Source of the DNA: CAWBRT01 sp963814745
Lineage (GTDB): Bacteria; Acidobacteriota; Terriglobia; Terriglobales; Acidobacteriaceae
Assembly: GCA_963814745.1 (NCBI GenBank)
Contig: CAWFEA010000023.1
Location: 62,001-126,000, forward strand
Reading direction: 5' to 3'
DNA: 64,000 nucleotides
The translations under genes and the position numbers were made by a program. Of this stretch, positions 53,956 to 62,882 are shown one piece after another. The stretch's first letter is position 1. Each line of letters starts with the position of its first letter. A model generated the notes under the pieces. The model ran no database searches. It saw only the letters and a program-made list of their open reading frames with translations, and was not told the origin of the DNA.

Positions 53956-56088
53956 CTATTCGATCTGCTCCGCCAGCCGCTGCGCGGTGTGCTCGACCTT
54001 GATGGGTGCACCATCCTTATCGATTCCGCCGCGAATCTGCATCAGGCACCCGGGGCAATCCATCAACACCGTCTTGGCGCCGGTCTCCTTAATGTTATGG
54101 AGCTTGCGTTCGAGGATCGGGGCCGAGATCTCGGGCAGCTTGAGCGAGTAAGAGCCGCCCATGCCACAGCACATATCAGCCTCGTACATCTCCGTGATCT
54201 CGAAGCCCGCCTGCCGCAGCAGGTCGCGCGGAGGCTGATCGGCTCTGAGCGTACGCTTCAGGTGACAGGAGTCGTGATATGTGGTTTTCCCGAGCTGTTC
54301 GCCCGGCTTCAGCCGCAGCCGCCCCTCGTTCACCAATTGCTGGACGAGGCTGGAGAAATCAACCACTTTGGCTGCCAGGGCCTGAGCCCGCGGCAGCCGG
54401 TCGGTCATGCTGAGGCTTTCGAAGGTGCTGCTGAAATCGTTTTTTAGCGCGACGGTGCAGGTGGGGCAAGCGGAGACGACATATTTCACGTCCTGCTTGA
54501 GCAGGGCGTCGATATTGTCCTTGGCGTTTTCGGCCGCCGTTTCATAGGCGCCGCTATAGCGCGCGGGTGCGCCGCAGCAGGTTTGCTCTTCGGGAAAGAC
54601 GACTTCAATGCCGGCCTTGTTCAGAATCTTCACCACTGCTTCGCCGATTTCCGGGTAGGCAAAATCGATCAGGCAGCCGGCATAGAATGCGGCCTTTTCC
54701 TTCGCCTTGGGCTGCGCGAGCGACTTGAACCGGTCGCGCAAAGGAGTTTCGGCAATGGCCGGCAGACTGCGAAAGTCCGTCATGCCGGAAAGGAACATGG
54801 GAAGGTGACGGATGAGGCCATTGTTCGCAAACGGCTTCTGCGCCAGCGACGCGGCCCGCAGCATGGAGTGGAACATGCGGCGGTTGTTGACGACCGAGAA
54901 GATGGCTTTCTGCACGATCGGCTGTCCCTGCTCCACCGCCAGCCTGCGCCGAAGTTCCAGAATGAGCGCGGGAATATCGATCTTGCCCGGACAAATCTCG
55001 GTGCAGTTTCCGCACTGAATGCACAGGCCCTGAATGTCCTCCGACTTTTTCAATTCGTCGAACCACGCGGTCAGAATCGTGCCGATGCCGCCGGTATAGA
55101 TTTTGCCGAAGACATGCCCGCCAACCAGGCGGAAAACTGGGCACACGTTGAGGCACGCCGCGCAGCGAATGCACTGCAGGGCCTGCTTGAACTTCGGGTC
55201 TTTGGCCATCTCCTTGCGGCGGTTGTCCATCAGCACGATGTGCAACTGCTTGGGCGTGCCATCGGTGTTGGGCACCTGGCCGGTGATCATGGTGACGTAG
55301 CTGGTCAGCAACTGCGCCGTGCCGTTGCGGGGCAACGCCGTCAGAATCGGCACGATCTGCTCGAATTTTTCGATCAGCTTTTCCAGGCCGACGATGGCCA
55401 CGTGAATCTTGGGCAGCGTAGTTGTCAGGCGCGCATTGCCTTCATTGGTGACGATGATCAGCGTGCCGGTTTCCGCCACCGCGATGTTAGCTCCGCTGAT
55501 GCCCATGTCGGCGTTAAGGAATTTCGTGCGCAGCTTGCCGCGCGCGAAATTCACCAGGCGCGGAATGTCAGGCCGCTGCCCAGCTTCCACGTTGCCGCTG
55601 AAGACCTCAGCAACCTCTTCCTTGGTCATATGAATGGCCGGCATCACCATGTGCGATGGCGTCTGCCCGGCCAGTTGAATAATCCACTCGCCAAGGTCAG
55701 TCTCTCTGACTTCGATTCCGGCTTCCTCGAGGTAACGATTGAGGTGGATTTCCTCCGACGCCATCGACTTGGACTTAACCACGCTCTTGACGCCGTTCTC
55801 CTTGGCCAGGTTCAGAATGTAGTCGCGAACCTTTTGCGGGTCGTCGAGGCGAACGACCACGGCGCCGCGGTCCCCGGCGCTTTCGGCGAAGCGGTCGGCG
55901 AGTTCGTCGAAGTGCGACGCGGCATAGGATTTGATTTCCGCGATGCGGGTGCGCACGGCTTCGAAGTCGATTCCCTCGTAAACCTTGGCGCGGCTGATGC
56001 GGTAAGCCTCCGAGAACCTGCCCAGCGCTCCCGTCAGGTTCGGATTGTGGAGCGCCTTCTGGATGGAGTCTCTAAATTCCTGGCGCAT
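53956..56088 (-). CDS. LutB-LutA fusion: LUD domain, ferredoxin and CCG-domain lactate oxidation protein (LdhH-like)
   Basis: 710 residues from ATG 56088. The N-terminal LutB/LUD part (GISGANIAVAETGTLIIVTNEGN) is followed by two 4Fe-4S motifs CIRCAACLNVCPVF and CIQCGNCTEICP (near residue 310 and 370), then two CCG domains of LutA type: CLIDFAYPEIG...CCGAPARYSGAYE and CHLKRTL...CCGMGGSYSLK. Such fusions occur in the LdhH lactate dehydrogenases of sulfate reducers. The start overlaps the lutC stop (TAATG), with GGAGGT upstream. Confidence 0.9.
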   Translation of the reverse strand: MRQEFRDSIQKALHNPNLTGALGRFSEAYRISRAKVYEGIDFEAVRTRIAEIKSYAASHFDELADRFAESAGDRGAVVVRLDDPQKVRDYILNLAKENGVKSVVKSKSMASEEIHLNRYLEEAGIEVRETDLGEWIIQLAGQTPSHMVMPAIHMTKEEVAEVFSGNVEAGQRPDIPRLVNFARGKLRTKFLNADMGISGANIAVAETGTLIIVTNEGNARLTTTLPKIHVAIVGLEKLIEKFEQIVPILTALPRNGTAQLLTSYVTMITGQVPNTDGTPKQLHIVLMDNRRKEMAKDPKFKQALQCIRCAACLNVCPVFRLVGGHVFGKIYTGGIGTILTAWFDELKKSEDIQGLCIQCGNCTEICPGKIDIPALILELRRRLAVEQGQPIVQKAIFSVVNNRRMFHSMLRAASLAQKPFANNGLIRHLPMFLSGMTDFRSLPAIAETPLRDRFKSLAQPKAKEKAAFYAGCLIDFAYPEIGEAVVKILNKAGIEVVFPEEQTCCGAPARYSGAYETAAENAKDNIDALLKQDVKYVVSACPTCTVALKNDFSSTFESLSMTDRLPRAQALAAKVVDFSSLVQQLVNEGRLRLKPGEQLGKTTYHDSCHLKRTLRADQPPRDLLRQAGFEITEMYEADMCCGMGGSYSLKLPEISAPILERKLHNIKETGAKTVLMDCPGCLMQIRGGIDKDGAPIKVEHTAQRLAEQIE

Positions 56089-56665
56089 TAGCAACTACCT
56101 CCGGGCTCATCAACGGCAACGATAATCAACCGCGCCGGACCGTGAACCCCGATGGTGAGCACGCGTTCGATATCGGCAGTACGGCTCGGCCCGCTAATAA
56201 AGGAGATATAAGCGGCTTGCCGCGGATCAATCGTGGTCAGCAAACTGGGCAAGTCCGGGAAGATCTCGCCGGTTGCAAGCAGGGCGATGTGGATCAGCGG
56301 AAGCGTCGAGACAAGACGCTTTTCGACCGCGGTAGCATCCTGAACCAGGGTGCCGGTGTCGGCCTTTCCCAATCCATCTGGCTAATGCCGATCTTGGCCT
56401 CGGCGCAACCCTCACGCGTGACGTCGAATACGAGCCCGGGGACTTGGGCACCCAGCGCTTGCTTGTCAACTCCGTCGAGGAACGGGCAGTCGGCCCAGAC
56501 GGCATAGGAGCCGGAGTGATCGGCGACACCTTCATCACGCAGGAATTGAACGATGAATGCCACGGCATCGGCCCGCGTTGCGAAATGATGCACCTCGGCA
56601 TTGACCGCCTCGGCGCGACTCTTAAAAGTGGTGAAATACGGTGTGATTTCGGTTGTGGACATCAT
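56088..56665 (-). CDS. lutC: LutC-like LUD domain protein (one frameshift)
   Basis: Corrected product about 195 residues: MSTTEITPYFTTFKSRAEAVNAEVHHFATRADAVAFIVQFLRDEGVADHSGSYAVW, then GISQMDW joined across a shift near 56365 to KADTGTLVQDATAVEKRLVSTLPLIHIALLATGEIFPDLPSLL. ADTGTLV and the LPLIHIAL strand are typical LutC. It is the middle gene of lctP-lutC-lutBA. Confidence 0.83.
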
Positions 56666-56776
56666 GGATAGAACTTTCTTCTCGGCGGCTGCGGAAAAAC
56701 AGCTTTCGGGCCAGAAACGACTGCAAGAGCCCGGGAAAGACGCGTGCTGCTCACGTCCTCCCCGGGGTGGGTTTGC

Positions 56777-58693
56777 TCACTTGATAGGAGGCACCGGGAT
56801 CATCCAAGGGAAGACATAGGCCTGCAGAAGGACGATGATTCCCATTATGGCTGCCAGTGCTATGGAGTGCCAGAAGACCTTGCGGAAGATCGGGCCCATA
56901 GCGTGGGAGCGCTCGTAGGGGTCTTCGTAGCAGGCGGCGCACGCGACCATGATGGACTGGGCATCAATCATCTTGCCCATAACACCACCCGTCGAGTTGG
57001 TTGCAGTAATGAGGATTTGATTCAAATGAAGCTGTTGGGCGGTGATCCGCTGCAGGCTCCCGAACAGCGCGTTGGATGCGGTGTCGGAGCCGGTGAGGAA
57101 GACGCCCAGCCAGCCGAGGTAGGCCGAGAAGAAAGGATACATAACGCCCGCGCTGGTGAAAGCCAGTCCAAGGACCGCATCGGTGCCGCAATAGCGCGTC
57201 AAAAAGCCGAGGCCCAGTACCTGGCCGATGACCAAGACGGGGATGATCATGCGGCGAAGCGTGTATGCTACCGCTTCCTTCCACTGGGCGGCGCTCAACT
57301 TCAAAACGAGTCCGGTGAGGGTGGCTGCAAAAACGACTCCGGTGCCGGCGGCGGAGAGCCAGTTAATGACAAATCTGGCCGCCTCCGGCTTTGCGTTCAG
57401 TGGCGCTACAGGAGGCACGCGCATCACCATGTTATGCAGGGCGGGCATGTCCCAATAGGGCAAGGAGAGCGTGCCGCCGAACGCTGAACCGAGGAAAGTT
57501 CCGCCGAGTTTGATCGATGCAAAGACGTTATTGAGCTGGGTCTTCCAACTCGGCATGCCCCAGAGCGCACAGCAAGCGATTAAAATCGCCCACGGTATCC
57601 AGGCGTATGCGGTCTCGGCGAAGCTGTATTTGTACGTCCAGTCTGCGGGCTGTCGCTGTACACCCGCGCCTGCCTCCGCGCCTCCGACCGCGCCTGCATT
57701 CACACCTCCAGTCGAGGCGAGTGCCTGGCGCTCGGACCTCAGGAGAAAGCGGGTTTTCGGGTGCCAGACAAAGCGGAGGAACAGCGCGGTGCAGACAACG
57801 GAGAAGACACCCGCCACCACGTCGGTCATCAGGTGGAACGCGGCGGTCTGTGATGCCAAAAACTGCATGATAGCGAACGATACTCCGGAGCAGAGCGTCG
57901 CCGGCCACACTTCCCAGGCTTCCTTCAGTTTGCCTCCCTGCATGAGTACGAAGGTGGTCACCAGCCAGAACGGGATGAGGACGGAGACGAAGGGGAGCTG
58001 CCGGCCGGCCATGGAGGAGAGGGTGAGCTGATCGAGGCCGCTCACCTGGGCAAGCACCACAATCGGGGTGCCGATGGCTCCGAACGCCACCGGGGCCGTG
58101 TTGGCGATCAGGTTGAGTACGGCAGCGTCAAAGGGCGAGAAGCCGAGGCCCACCATGACCGCACCCGCAATCGCCACCGGAGTCCCGAAGCCGGAGGTGC
58201 CTTCGATAATGGCCCCGAATGAGAAGGCAATCAACAGCACCTGCAAGCGCCGGTCGAAGGAGATGTGAATGATTGATTCCTTGACAATCTCGAACTTGCC
58301 GGTGACCACCGTCATGGTGTAGAGGAACATGGCTCCAAGGACGATCCAGATGATGCCCAGAAAGCCTGAGAGCGATCCGAAAGCAAAGGCCGACAAGGCA
58401 GACGCGAAAGGCATGCGGAAGACAAGGCATGAGACGAGAAAAGCTGCTATAACGCCACAGAAGGCGGCATAGGGTGCGCTGATGCCGAGATGGCGCACGC
58501 CCCGTTTATCGCGATGCGGGTGGAGGGCAATGAAATACAGTAGCGCTACGATCGGGATTGCCGCCACGATCGTGGAAAGAGCGACATTGCCAAAGGGGTT
58601 GTAATTCTGGTGATACATCTGCGCCATGCCATCGGCGGCGAAAATCGGGCGTGCAGCAAAAAGAAGACCGGACCCGGTCAGGAACTTTCTCAT
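56777..58693 (-). CDS. lctP: L-lactate permease (LctP/LldP family)
   Basis: 638 residues, 13-14 membrane segments, a little longer than usual owing to an N-terminal signal-like segment and the 60-residue loop near residues 310-350 (Ala/Gly-rich). Diagnostic regions: LIAFSFGAIIEGTSGFGTPVAIAGAVMVGLG and LFGSLQRITAQQLHLNQILITATNSTGGVMGKMIDAQSI. Start ATG 58693 has AGGAGGAG six bases upstream. First gene of the lactate operon; the regulator is divergent. Confidence 0.93.
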   Translation of the reverse strand: MRKFLTGSGLLFAARPIFAADGMAQMYHQNYNPFGNVALSTIVAAIPIVALLYFIALHPHRDKRGVRHLGISAPYAAFCGVIAAFLVSCLVFRMPFASALSAFAFGSLSGFLGIIWIVLGAMFLYTMTVVTGKFEIVKESIIHISFDRRLQVLLIAFSFGAIIEGTSGFGTPVAIAGAVMVGLGFSPFDAAVLNLIANTAPVAFGAIGTPIVVLAQVSGLDQLTLSSMAGRQLPFVSVLIPFWLVTTFVLMQGGKLKEAWEVWPATLCSGVSFAIMQFLASQTAAFHLMTDVVAGVFSVVCTALFLRFVWHPKTRFLLRSERQALASTGGVNAGAVGGAEAGAGVQRQPADWTYKYSFAETAYAWIPWAILIACCALWGMPSWKTQLNNVFASIKLGGTFLGSAFGGTLSLPYWDMPALHNMVMRVPPVAPLNAKPEAARFVINWLSAAGTGVVFAATLTGLVLKLSAAQWKEAVAYTLRRMIIPVLVIGQVLGLGFLTRYCGTDAVLGLAFTSAGVMYPFFSAYLGWLGVFLTGSDTASNALFGSLQRITAQQLHLNQILITATNSTGGVMGKMIDAQSIMVACAACYEDPYERSHAMGPIFRKVFWHSIALAAIMGIIVLLQAYVFPWMIPVPPIK

Positions 58694-58785
58694 TGGCTCC
58701 TCCTAGTTCCCCATCTGTGCCAGAGATTTGGAATAGCGATCCTTGTACACCGGATTGACTGCTCAGGTCAAGCGGATTATCATCA

Positions 58786-58794
58786 TGTCTGACA
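58786..58794. promoter_or_regulatory. FadR/LldR-type operator (TGTC-T-GACA)
   Basis: Perfect TGTC-N-GACA inverted repeat (ATGTCTGACAAG in full), between lctP and the divergent GntR-family gene. This is the core expected for FadR-subfamily regulators such as LldR, so autoregulation and lactate-dependent control of lctP are likely. Confidence 0.6.
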
Positions 58795-58934
58795 AGTTAG
58801 GCAAGACACGCGGTTTTATCCGATATGGCGGAGGATTTTGGGCTCGCCATTCAACGAGTATAGTTGCGCTGCGGTAGGGTGAGTGTCGTCCATCGCACCG
58901 GTTTGCGGTGGCACATTGCAAGGGAGTAGGGTTC

Positions 58935-59666
58935 GTGAACACCGCAAGTACGGCCGGGTTAAAGCCTCCTTTACGCGTCACCTTGAGCGAGCAAGTCGCT
59001 GTGCAACTCGCGTCCGAACTGACTGGCGGCCGCTGGAAGCCCGGCGAGAAGCTTCCGTCCGAAGCCGATCTGTGCAAGGCATTCAACGTCGGCCGCTCCA
59101 CGCTGCGCGAAGCGCTGAAATCGCTGTCATTTATCGGGCTGATTCGGATGCGCGCCGGCGGCGGCAGTTACGTCTCCGACCGGCCCTCGAAGTACCTCGA
59201 TGGGCCGCTGTTCGCCAAAGGTGTGTTGAACACCGAAAAGGACATCACCGATCTCACCGAGGCGCGAATCCTGCTGGAGACCGAGGTGGCCGGCCTGTGC
59301 GCGCAACGCGCCACCGAACAGGATATTGAAATCCTGGGCGATTTTATGATGCAGATGAAGACCTCGATCGAGCAGGGCGGGGACGCTTTCCGGCAATTGG
59401 ATCTTGGCTTCCATCTGGCGATTGCCGCGGGCAGCAAGAATCAGGTTCTCGCCGAACTGCTTAAGCACATTCGCGATGCCTTGCAGGAACTGATTACGAA
59501 AAGCCTGCTGCTGCCTGCCGGAACGGAGATGGCATACAAGCAGCATCGCGAAATCTTCGATGCCTTGAAGCAGCGCAACGCGGCCCGGGCGCGCAAGGCG
59601 ATGCGCAGCCACTTGCGGGCTTTCCAACGCGGCTACAAGGTTCTGTTCCGCATGCCGGCGCAGTAA
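58935..59666 (+). CDS. GntR-family regulator, FadR subfamily (probable lactate operon repressor)
   Basis: 243 residues; best start GTG 58935 (GGGAG upstream). Winged helix: VTLSEQVAVQLASELTGGRWKPGEKLPSEADLCKAFNVGRSTLREALKSLSFIGLIRMRAGGGSYV. C-terminal FCD ligand/metal domain with FRQLDLGFHLAIAAGSKNQVL, YKQHREIFDAL and MRSHLRAF giving the Asp and His ligands. Divergent from lctP with a matching operator between them, so it most likely senses lactate. Confidence 0.9.
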   Translation: MNTASTAGLKPPLRVTLSEQVAVQLASELTGGRWKPGEKLPSEADLCKAFNVGRSTLREALKSLSFIGLIRMRAGGGSYVSDRPSKYLDGPLFAKGVLNTEKDITDLTEARILLETEVAGLCAQRATEQDIEILGDFMMQMKTSIEQGGDAFRQLDLGFHLAIAAGSKNQVLAELLKHIRDALQELITKSLLLPAGTEMAYKQHREIFDALKQRNAARARKAMRSHLRAFQRGYKVLFRMPAQ

Positions 59667-59721
59667 AGCGAGCTTCGCGGCAGCGGGACAATTTGAATTT
59701 TCTGAGACAGCTATCCCACCC

Positions 59722-59940
59722 TCAGTCGCCGGGTTCGCGACTGGGGCGGGTTGTCCGGACGCACGATCGAGGATTCGCTCCCGGCACAGCGGCGCCTGCC
59801 ATTTTGCTCATGTCCGGCGCTTTCGCCAGCGACTTCACGGCCGCAGTGATGGTTTCGGAGCCGTCAGCGCCGCCGTCAGCTTGCTCATGTTCGGCGCTTT
59901 CTCCAGCGACTTTACCGCTTCGATAATCTCCGCCGTCTTC
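59722..59940 (-). repeat. Internal tandem repeat at the end of the MmgE/PrpD gene
   Basis: The coding segment for IIEAVKSLEKAPNMSKL recurs just downstream as TITAAVKSLAKAPDMSKM, the two copies about 80% alike at DNA level and in different frames. It lies across the annotated stop at 59835. Confidence 0.6.
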
Positions 59941-61370
59941 GGCGTGGGCCACTGGGCGAACTCCGCGCAGCCGCGGAATTTGTCGGCCGTCTCGTCGTAG
60001 GTCATCGGGTTGGATGGGCTGCCTTTCGCCATCGTCGCCCGTCCCGAGATGACCTTGCCATTCTTCAGATGGATGCGAAGAATGCTGGTCATCTTATCGA
60101 AACCGGCGGCCTCCGCCTCCGGGTCCACATAGAAATTAACCCGCCTGATCCACTCCTGCACGTCGGCGCGATCCACGGTTTGCTGGGTGAATTGCGCCAG
60201 TCCGGCCCGGCGCTCCAGCAGCAAAATGGCGAGCGCGAACTCCATGCTGAACTTGGCCTGCAAGGCATTCGTCGGTCGATGGTGCAACAGCGTGGTGGTC
60301 ATCTTCGAATTGGCGCCGCAATCGATTCCGGCGACCTCGTCCGGCTTGACGTCGTTTTGCTTGACCATGGTCAGAAATTCCCACATGGCGGGATGATTTA
60401 ACGATCCGCAGGGGAACGGCTTGATGGAGATTCCCGGCGAGACGAATGTCCAGGGCTTGCCGAGTTTGTTCATGATGGCGTGGTTGTCGTATCCACCTCC
60501 GGCGGCGTTGAACCATCCGAATTGCGCCTCCAGAATATTGGGCGCGGCGGTCCAGCCGAGGGCTGCCAGATCGGCGGCGACGGTGCCGTTTTCAGCCGCG
60601 TGTCCGGCCTGAAAGGGCTTGGTCATGGAGCCGAAGTTTTCCCGCAAGCCGCCGGCCTCGGCGCCGACCACGCCGAGCGCGTACGCCGTTTGCTGCGGGT
60701 TGAGGCCGCGCATCTTGGCGCAGGCGGCGGCGCTGCCAAACGAGCCGGAGGTGCCGGTGGAATGAAATCCGTCGCCATAATGACGCGGATTGATGGCCTC
60801 GCCGATTTTACATTCCACTTCCACCCCGACGTTATAAGCGAGCAGCAAATCCTTGCCTGAGCGGCGCCCGAGTTCGCAGAGGGCGAAGACCGGCGGCAGC
60901 ACCGGAACCGTCGGATGCGTGAGCAAACCGTAGACCCTGTCTTTGGCGACCGCCAATTGCGTGTCGTCGAAATCGTCGGCGTGAATCCAGACGCCATTGG
61001 CGAACGCGGTGAAGCGCGGCGCGGACTTCAGGTTGGTCCCGATGATGCTGGCCTTGCCGTTCGAGCCCAGCGACTTTACATATTCCAGCACCGCGTGCCG
61101 ATGCTCGGAGACCGATCCGGCCAACGCCAGGCCAAAGCCGTCGAGGATGGATTTCTTGGCCAGCTCCAGCACCTCGGGCGGAAGGTCCTCGTACCGGGTG
61201 TTCACGATGAACTCGGAGACATACTTGGTGAGGCCGGGGGCGCCGGCCTTGGGAACCGCCGCCGCCGGTTTTGCCGCTTCCTGAGCTTGCGCTTGGTCCA
61301 TTGCGCCCCCGTTCGTAAGTGCCAGACCAGCCATTGCCAGAGAGGCTTTGCAGAAGTTACGCCGTATCAT
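59835..61370 (-). CDS. MmgE/PrpD family protein with Tat-like signal peptide
   Basis: 511 residues. N-terminus MIRRNFCKASLAMAGLALTNGGAMDQAQA resembles a Tat signal, followed by the PrpD fold: KYVSEFIVNTRYEDLPPEVLELAKKSILDGFGLALAGS, NGVWIHADDFDDTQ, YGDGFHSTGTSGSFGSAAACAKM, FGSMTKPFQAGHAAENGTVAADLAALG. The family includes 2-methylcitrate dehydratase and other isomerases; an exported form is unusual and the substrate is unknown. The C-terminus is probably truncated by a frameshift near 59855. The FAH-family gene on the other strand is divergent. Confidence 0.87.
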   Translation of the reverse strand: MIRRNFCKASLAMAGLALTNGGAMDQAQAQEAAKPAAAVPKAGAPGLTKYVSEFIVNTRYEDLPPEVLELAKKSILDGFGLALAGSVSEHRHAVLEYVKSLGSNGKASIIGTNLKSAPRFTAFANGVWIHADDFDDTQLAVAKDRVYGLLTHPTVPVLPPVFALCELGRRSGKDLLLAYNVGVEVECKIGEAINPRHYGDGFHSTGTSGSFGSAAACAKMRGLNPQQTAYALGVVGAEAGGLRENFGSMTKPFQAGHAAENGTVAADLAALGWTAAPNILEAQFGWFNAAGGGYDNHAIMNKLGKPWTFVSPGISIKPFPCGSLNHPAMWEFLTMVKQNDVKPDEVAGIDCGANSKMTTTLLHHRPTNALQAKFSMEFALAILLLERRAGLAQFTQQTVDRADVQEWIRRVNFYVDPEAEAAGFDKMTSILRIHLKNGKVISGRATMAKGSPSNPMTYDETADKFRGCAEFAQWPTPKTAEIIEAVKSLEKAPNMSKLTAALTAPKPSLRP

Positions 61371-61565
61371 TCGAACTCCCTTCGAGCAGTCAAGGTTGCA
61401 GCCCTTACAGTTCTCAACTATCTTCGCGGCGGCATTGTGCTGTCAAGATTTTTATCGGCGGCGGCGACGCCGCAAAGAGCGCTTCGAGCAAAACTCAGAT
61501 GCCAATCGCAAGCTGCTAATGAGATACTGTGGGCGCCTGCTACGCCAAAATGCAAGGAGATTTCC
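61371..61565. promoter_or_regulatory. Divergent promoter region, PrpD-like and FAH-family genes
   Basis: About 195 bases between the two divergent starts, AT-richer than the flanks. No operator that I can support. Confidence 0.35.
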
Positions 61566-62756
61566 ATGGGAAGCGTTGCGCTCAATCTCGAACAGTTTCT
61601 TCCGGAGGATGGTTTTGCCGGGACTTTAATCGGCCGCGCCTGGTTAACGGCAACGGCATCTGGCCAAAGCGCGGGTCCCGCCGTCATCGCTATCCGCGAA
61701 GGCGGAGTCTACGACATTTCCGGGGTTGCGCCCACGGTGTGCGATCTGCTTGAGGCCGCGGACCCGGCGGCCGTAGCTAAAGCGGCGCGGGGAGAGAAGA
61801 TTGCCGAGGTCGAGGAACTGGTTGGCAACAGCGGGCGCAGCCGCTTCAATCCGCAACAACCGTATCTGCTTGCGCCCTGCGATTTGCAGGTCATCAAAGC
61901 CGCGGGCGTGACCTTTGCTTCGAGCCTGATCGAGCGCGTCATCGAAGAGCAGGCCCGGGGAAATCCGGCGCGCGCCGAAGCCGTGCGCAAGCAGGTCGTG
62001 GGGCTGATTGGCGAGAACTTGCGGACCGTGAAGCCGGGATCGCCCGAGGCGATGAAGATCAAGCAAGTGCTGATCGAGCAGGGCCTGTGGTCGCAGTACC
62101 TGGAGGTTGGCATCGGCCCCGATGCCGAGGTCTTTACCAAGGCGCCGGTGCTGTCGTCGGTCGGAAGCGGCGCGGATATCGGCATCCATCCGCAGTCGGC
62201 CTGGAACAACCCGGAGCCCGAGATTGTGCTGGCCGTCAACAGCCGTGGCGAAACCGTGGGCGCCACCCTGGGCAACGACGTTAACCTGCGCGACTTCGAA
62301 GGACGCAGCGCGCTGCTGCTGCCCAAGGCCAAGGACAACAACGCCTCTTGCGCCATCGGTCCCTGCATTCGCCTGTTCGACCGAACGTTCTCCATCGACG
62401 ATGTGCGCCGCTCGACGGTGAACCTGCTGGTGGATGGCGAAGACGGCTTCACCCTGCGCGGCGCCAGTTCGATGAGCCAGATCAGCCGCGATCCGCTCGA
62501 CCTGGTGGCCTCGGCCATGGGCCGCTATCATCAGTATCCCGACGGCATGGTGCTGTTCCTGGGAACCATGTTCGCGCCCACCGAAGACCGCGAGCAACCG
62601 GGCAGCGGCTTCACCCACAAGGTCGGAGACATCGTAAGCATCTCCAGCGCCAAGCTGGGGACCTTGGTGAACCGCGTCGACCATTGCGACCGCATCACGC
62701 CCTGGACCTTCGGCGTGCGCGCATTGCTGCAGAACCTGGCCGCGCGCAAGGTTTGA
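61566..62756 (+). CDS. Fumarylacetoacetate hydrolase (FAH) family protein
   Basis: 396 residues from ATG 61566 (AAGGAG nine bases upstream). The C-terminal FAH domain carries the acidic metal-binding motif (WNNPEPEIVLAVNSRGETVGATLGNDVNLRDFEGRS) and AKDNNASCAIGPCIRLFD. The family splits or dehydrates beta-diketo acids and 2-keto-3-deoxy sugar acids; the length of about 390 fits sugar-acid dehydratases such as the keto-deoxy-arabonate type. Given the KDG permease 13 kb away, a sugar-acid role is plausible. Intact. Confidence 0.87.
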   Translation: MGSVALNLEQFLPEDGFAGTLIGRAWLTATASGQSAGPAVIAIREGGVYDISGVAPTVCDLLEAADPAAVAKAARGEKIAEVEELVGNSGRSRFNPQQPYLLAPCDLQVIKAAGVTFASSLIERVIEEQARGNPARAEAVRKQVVGLIGENLRTVKPGSPEAMKIKQVLIEQGLWSQYLEVGIGPDAEVFTKAPVLSSVGSGADIGIHPQSAWNNPEPEIVLAVNSRGETVGATLGNDVNLRDFEGRSALLLPKAKDNNASCAIGPCIRLFDRTFSIDDVRRSTVNLLVDGEDGFTLRGASSMSQISRDPLDLVASAMGRYHQYPDGMVLFLGTMFAPTEDREQPGSGFTHKVGDIVSISSAKLGTLVNRVDHCDRITPWTFGVRALLQNLAARKV

Positions 62757-62882
62757 TGAGCAATTCAAACTCGATCTGAAGGGCCTTATAATTGTCGAAT
62801 GCCCGCTGAGGTCATGCGGAGGGTAAGGAAAGCCGCGACGGTGGACAGGTCGGGTTGACATAGAAGTTCCCCGAGAAAAAAC

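Noticed and set aside
54583..56091. 502-codon plus-strand open frame opposite the LutB-LutA gene
   Set aside because: It mirrors the codon pattern of the minus-strand gene, which has clear cluster motifs; the frame has no family features.
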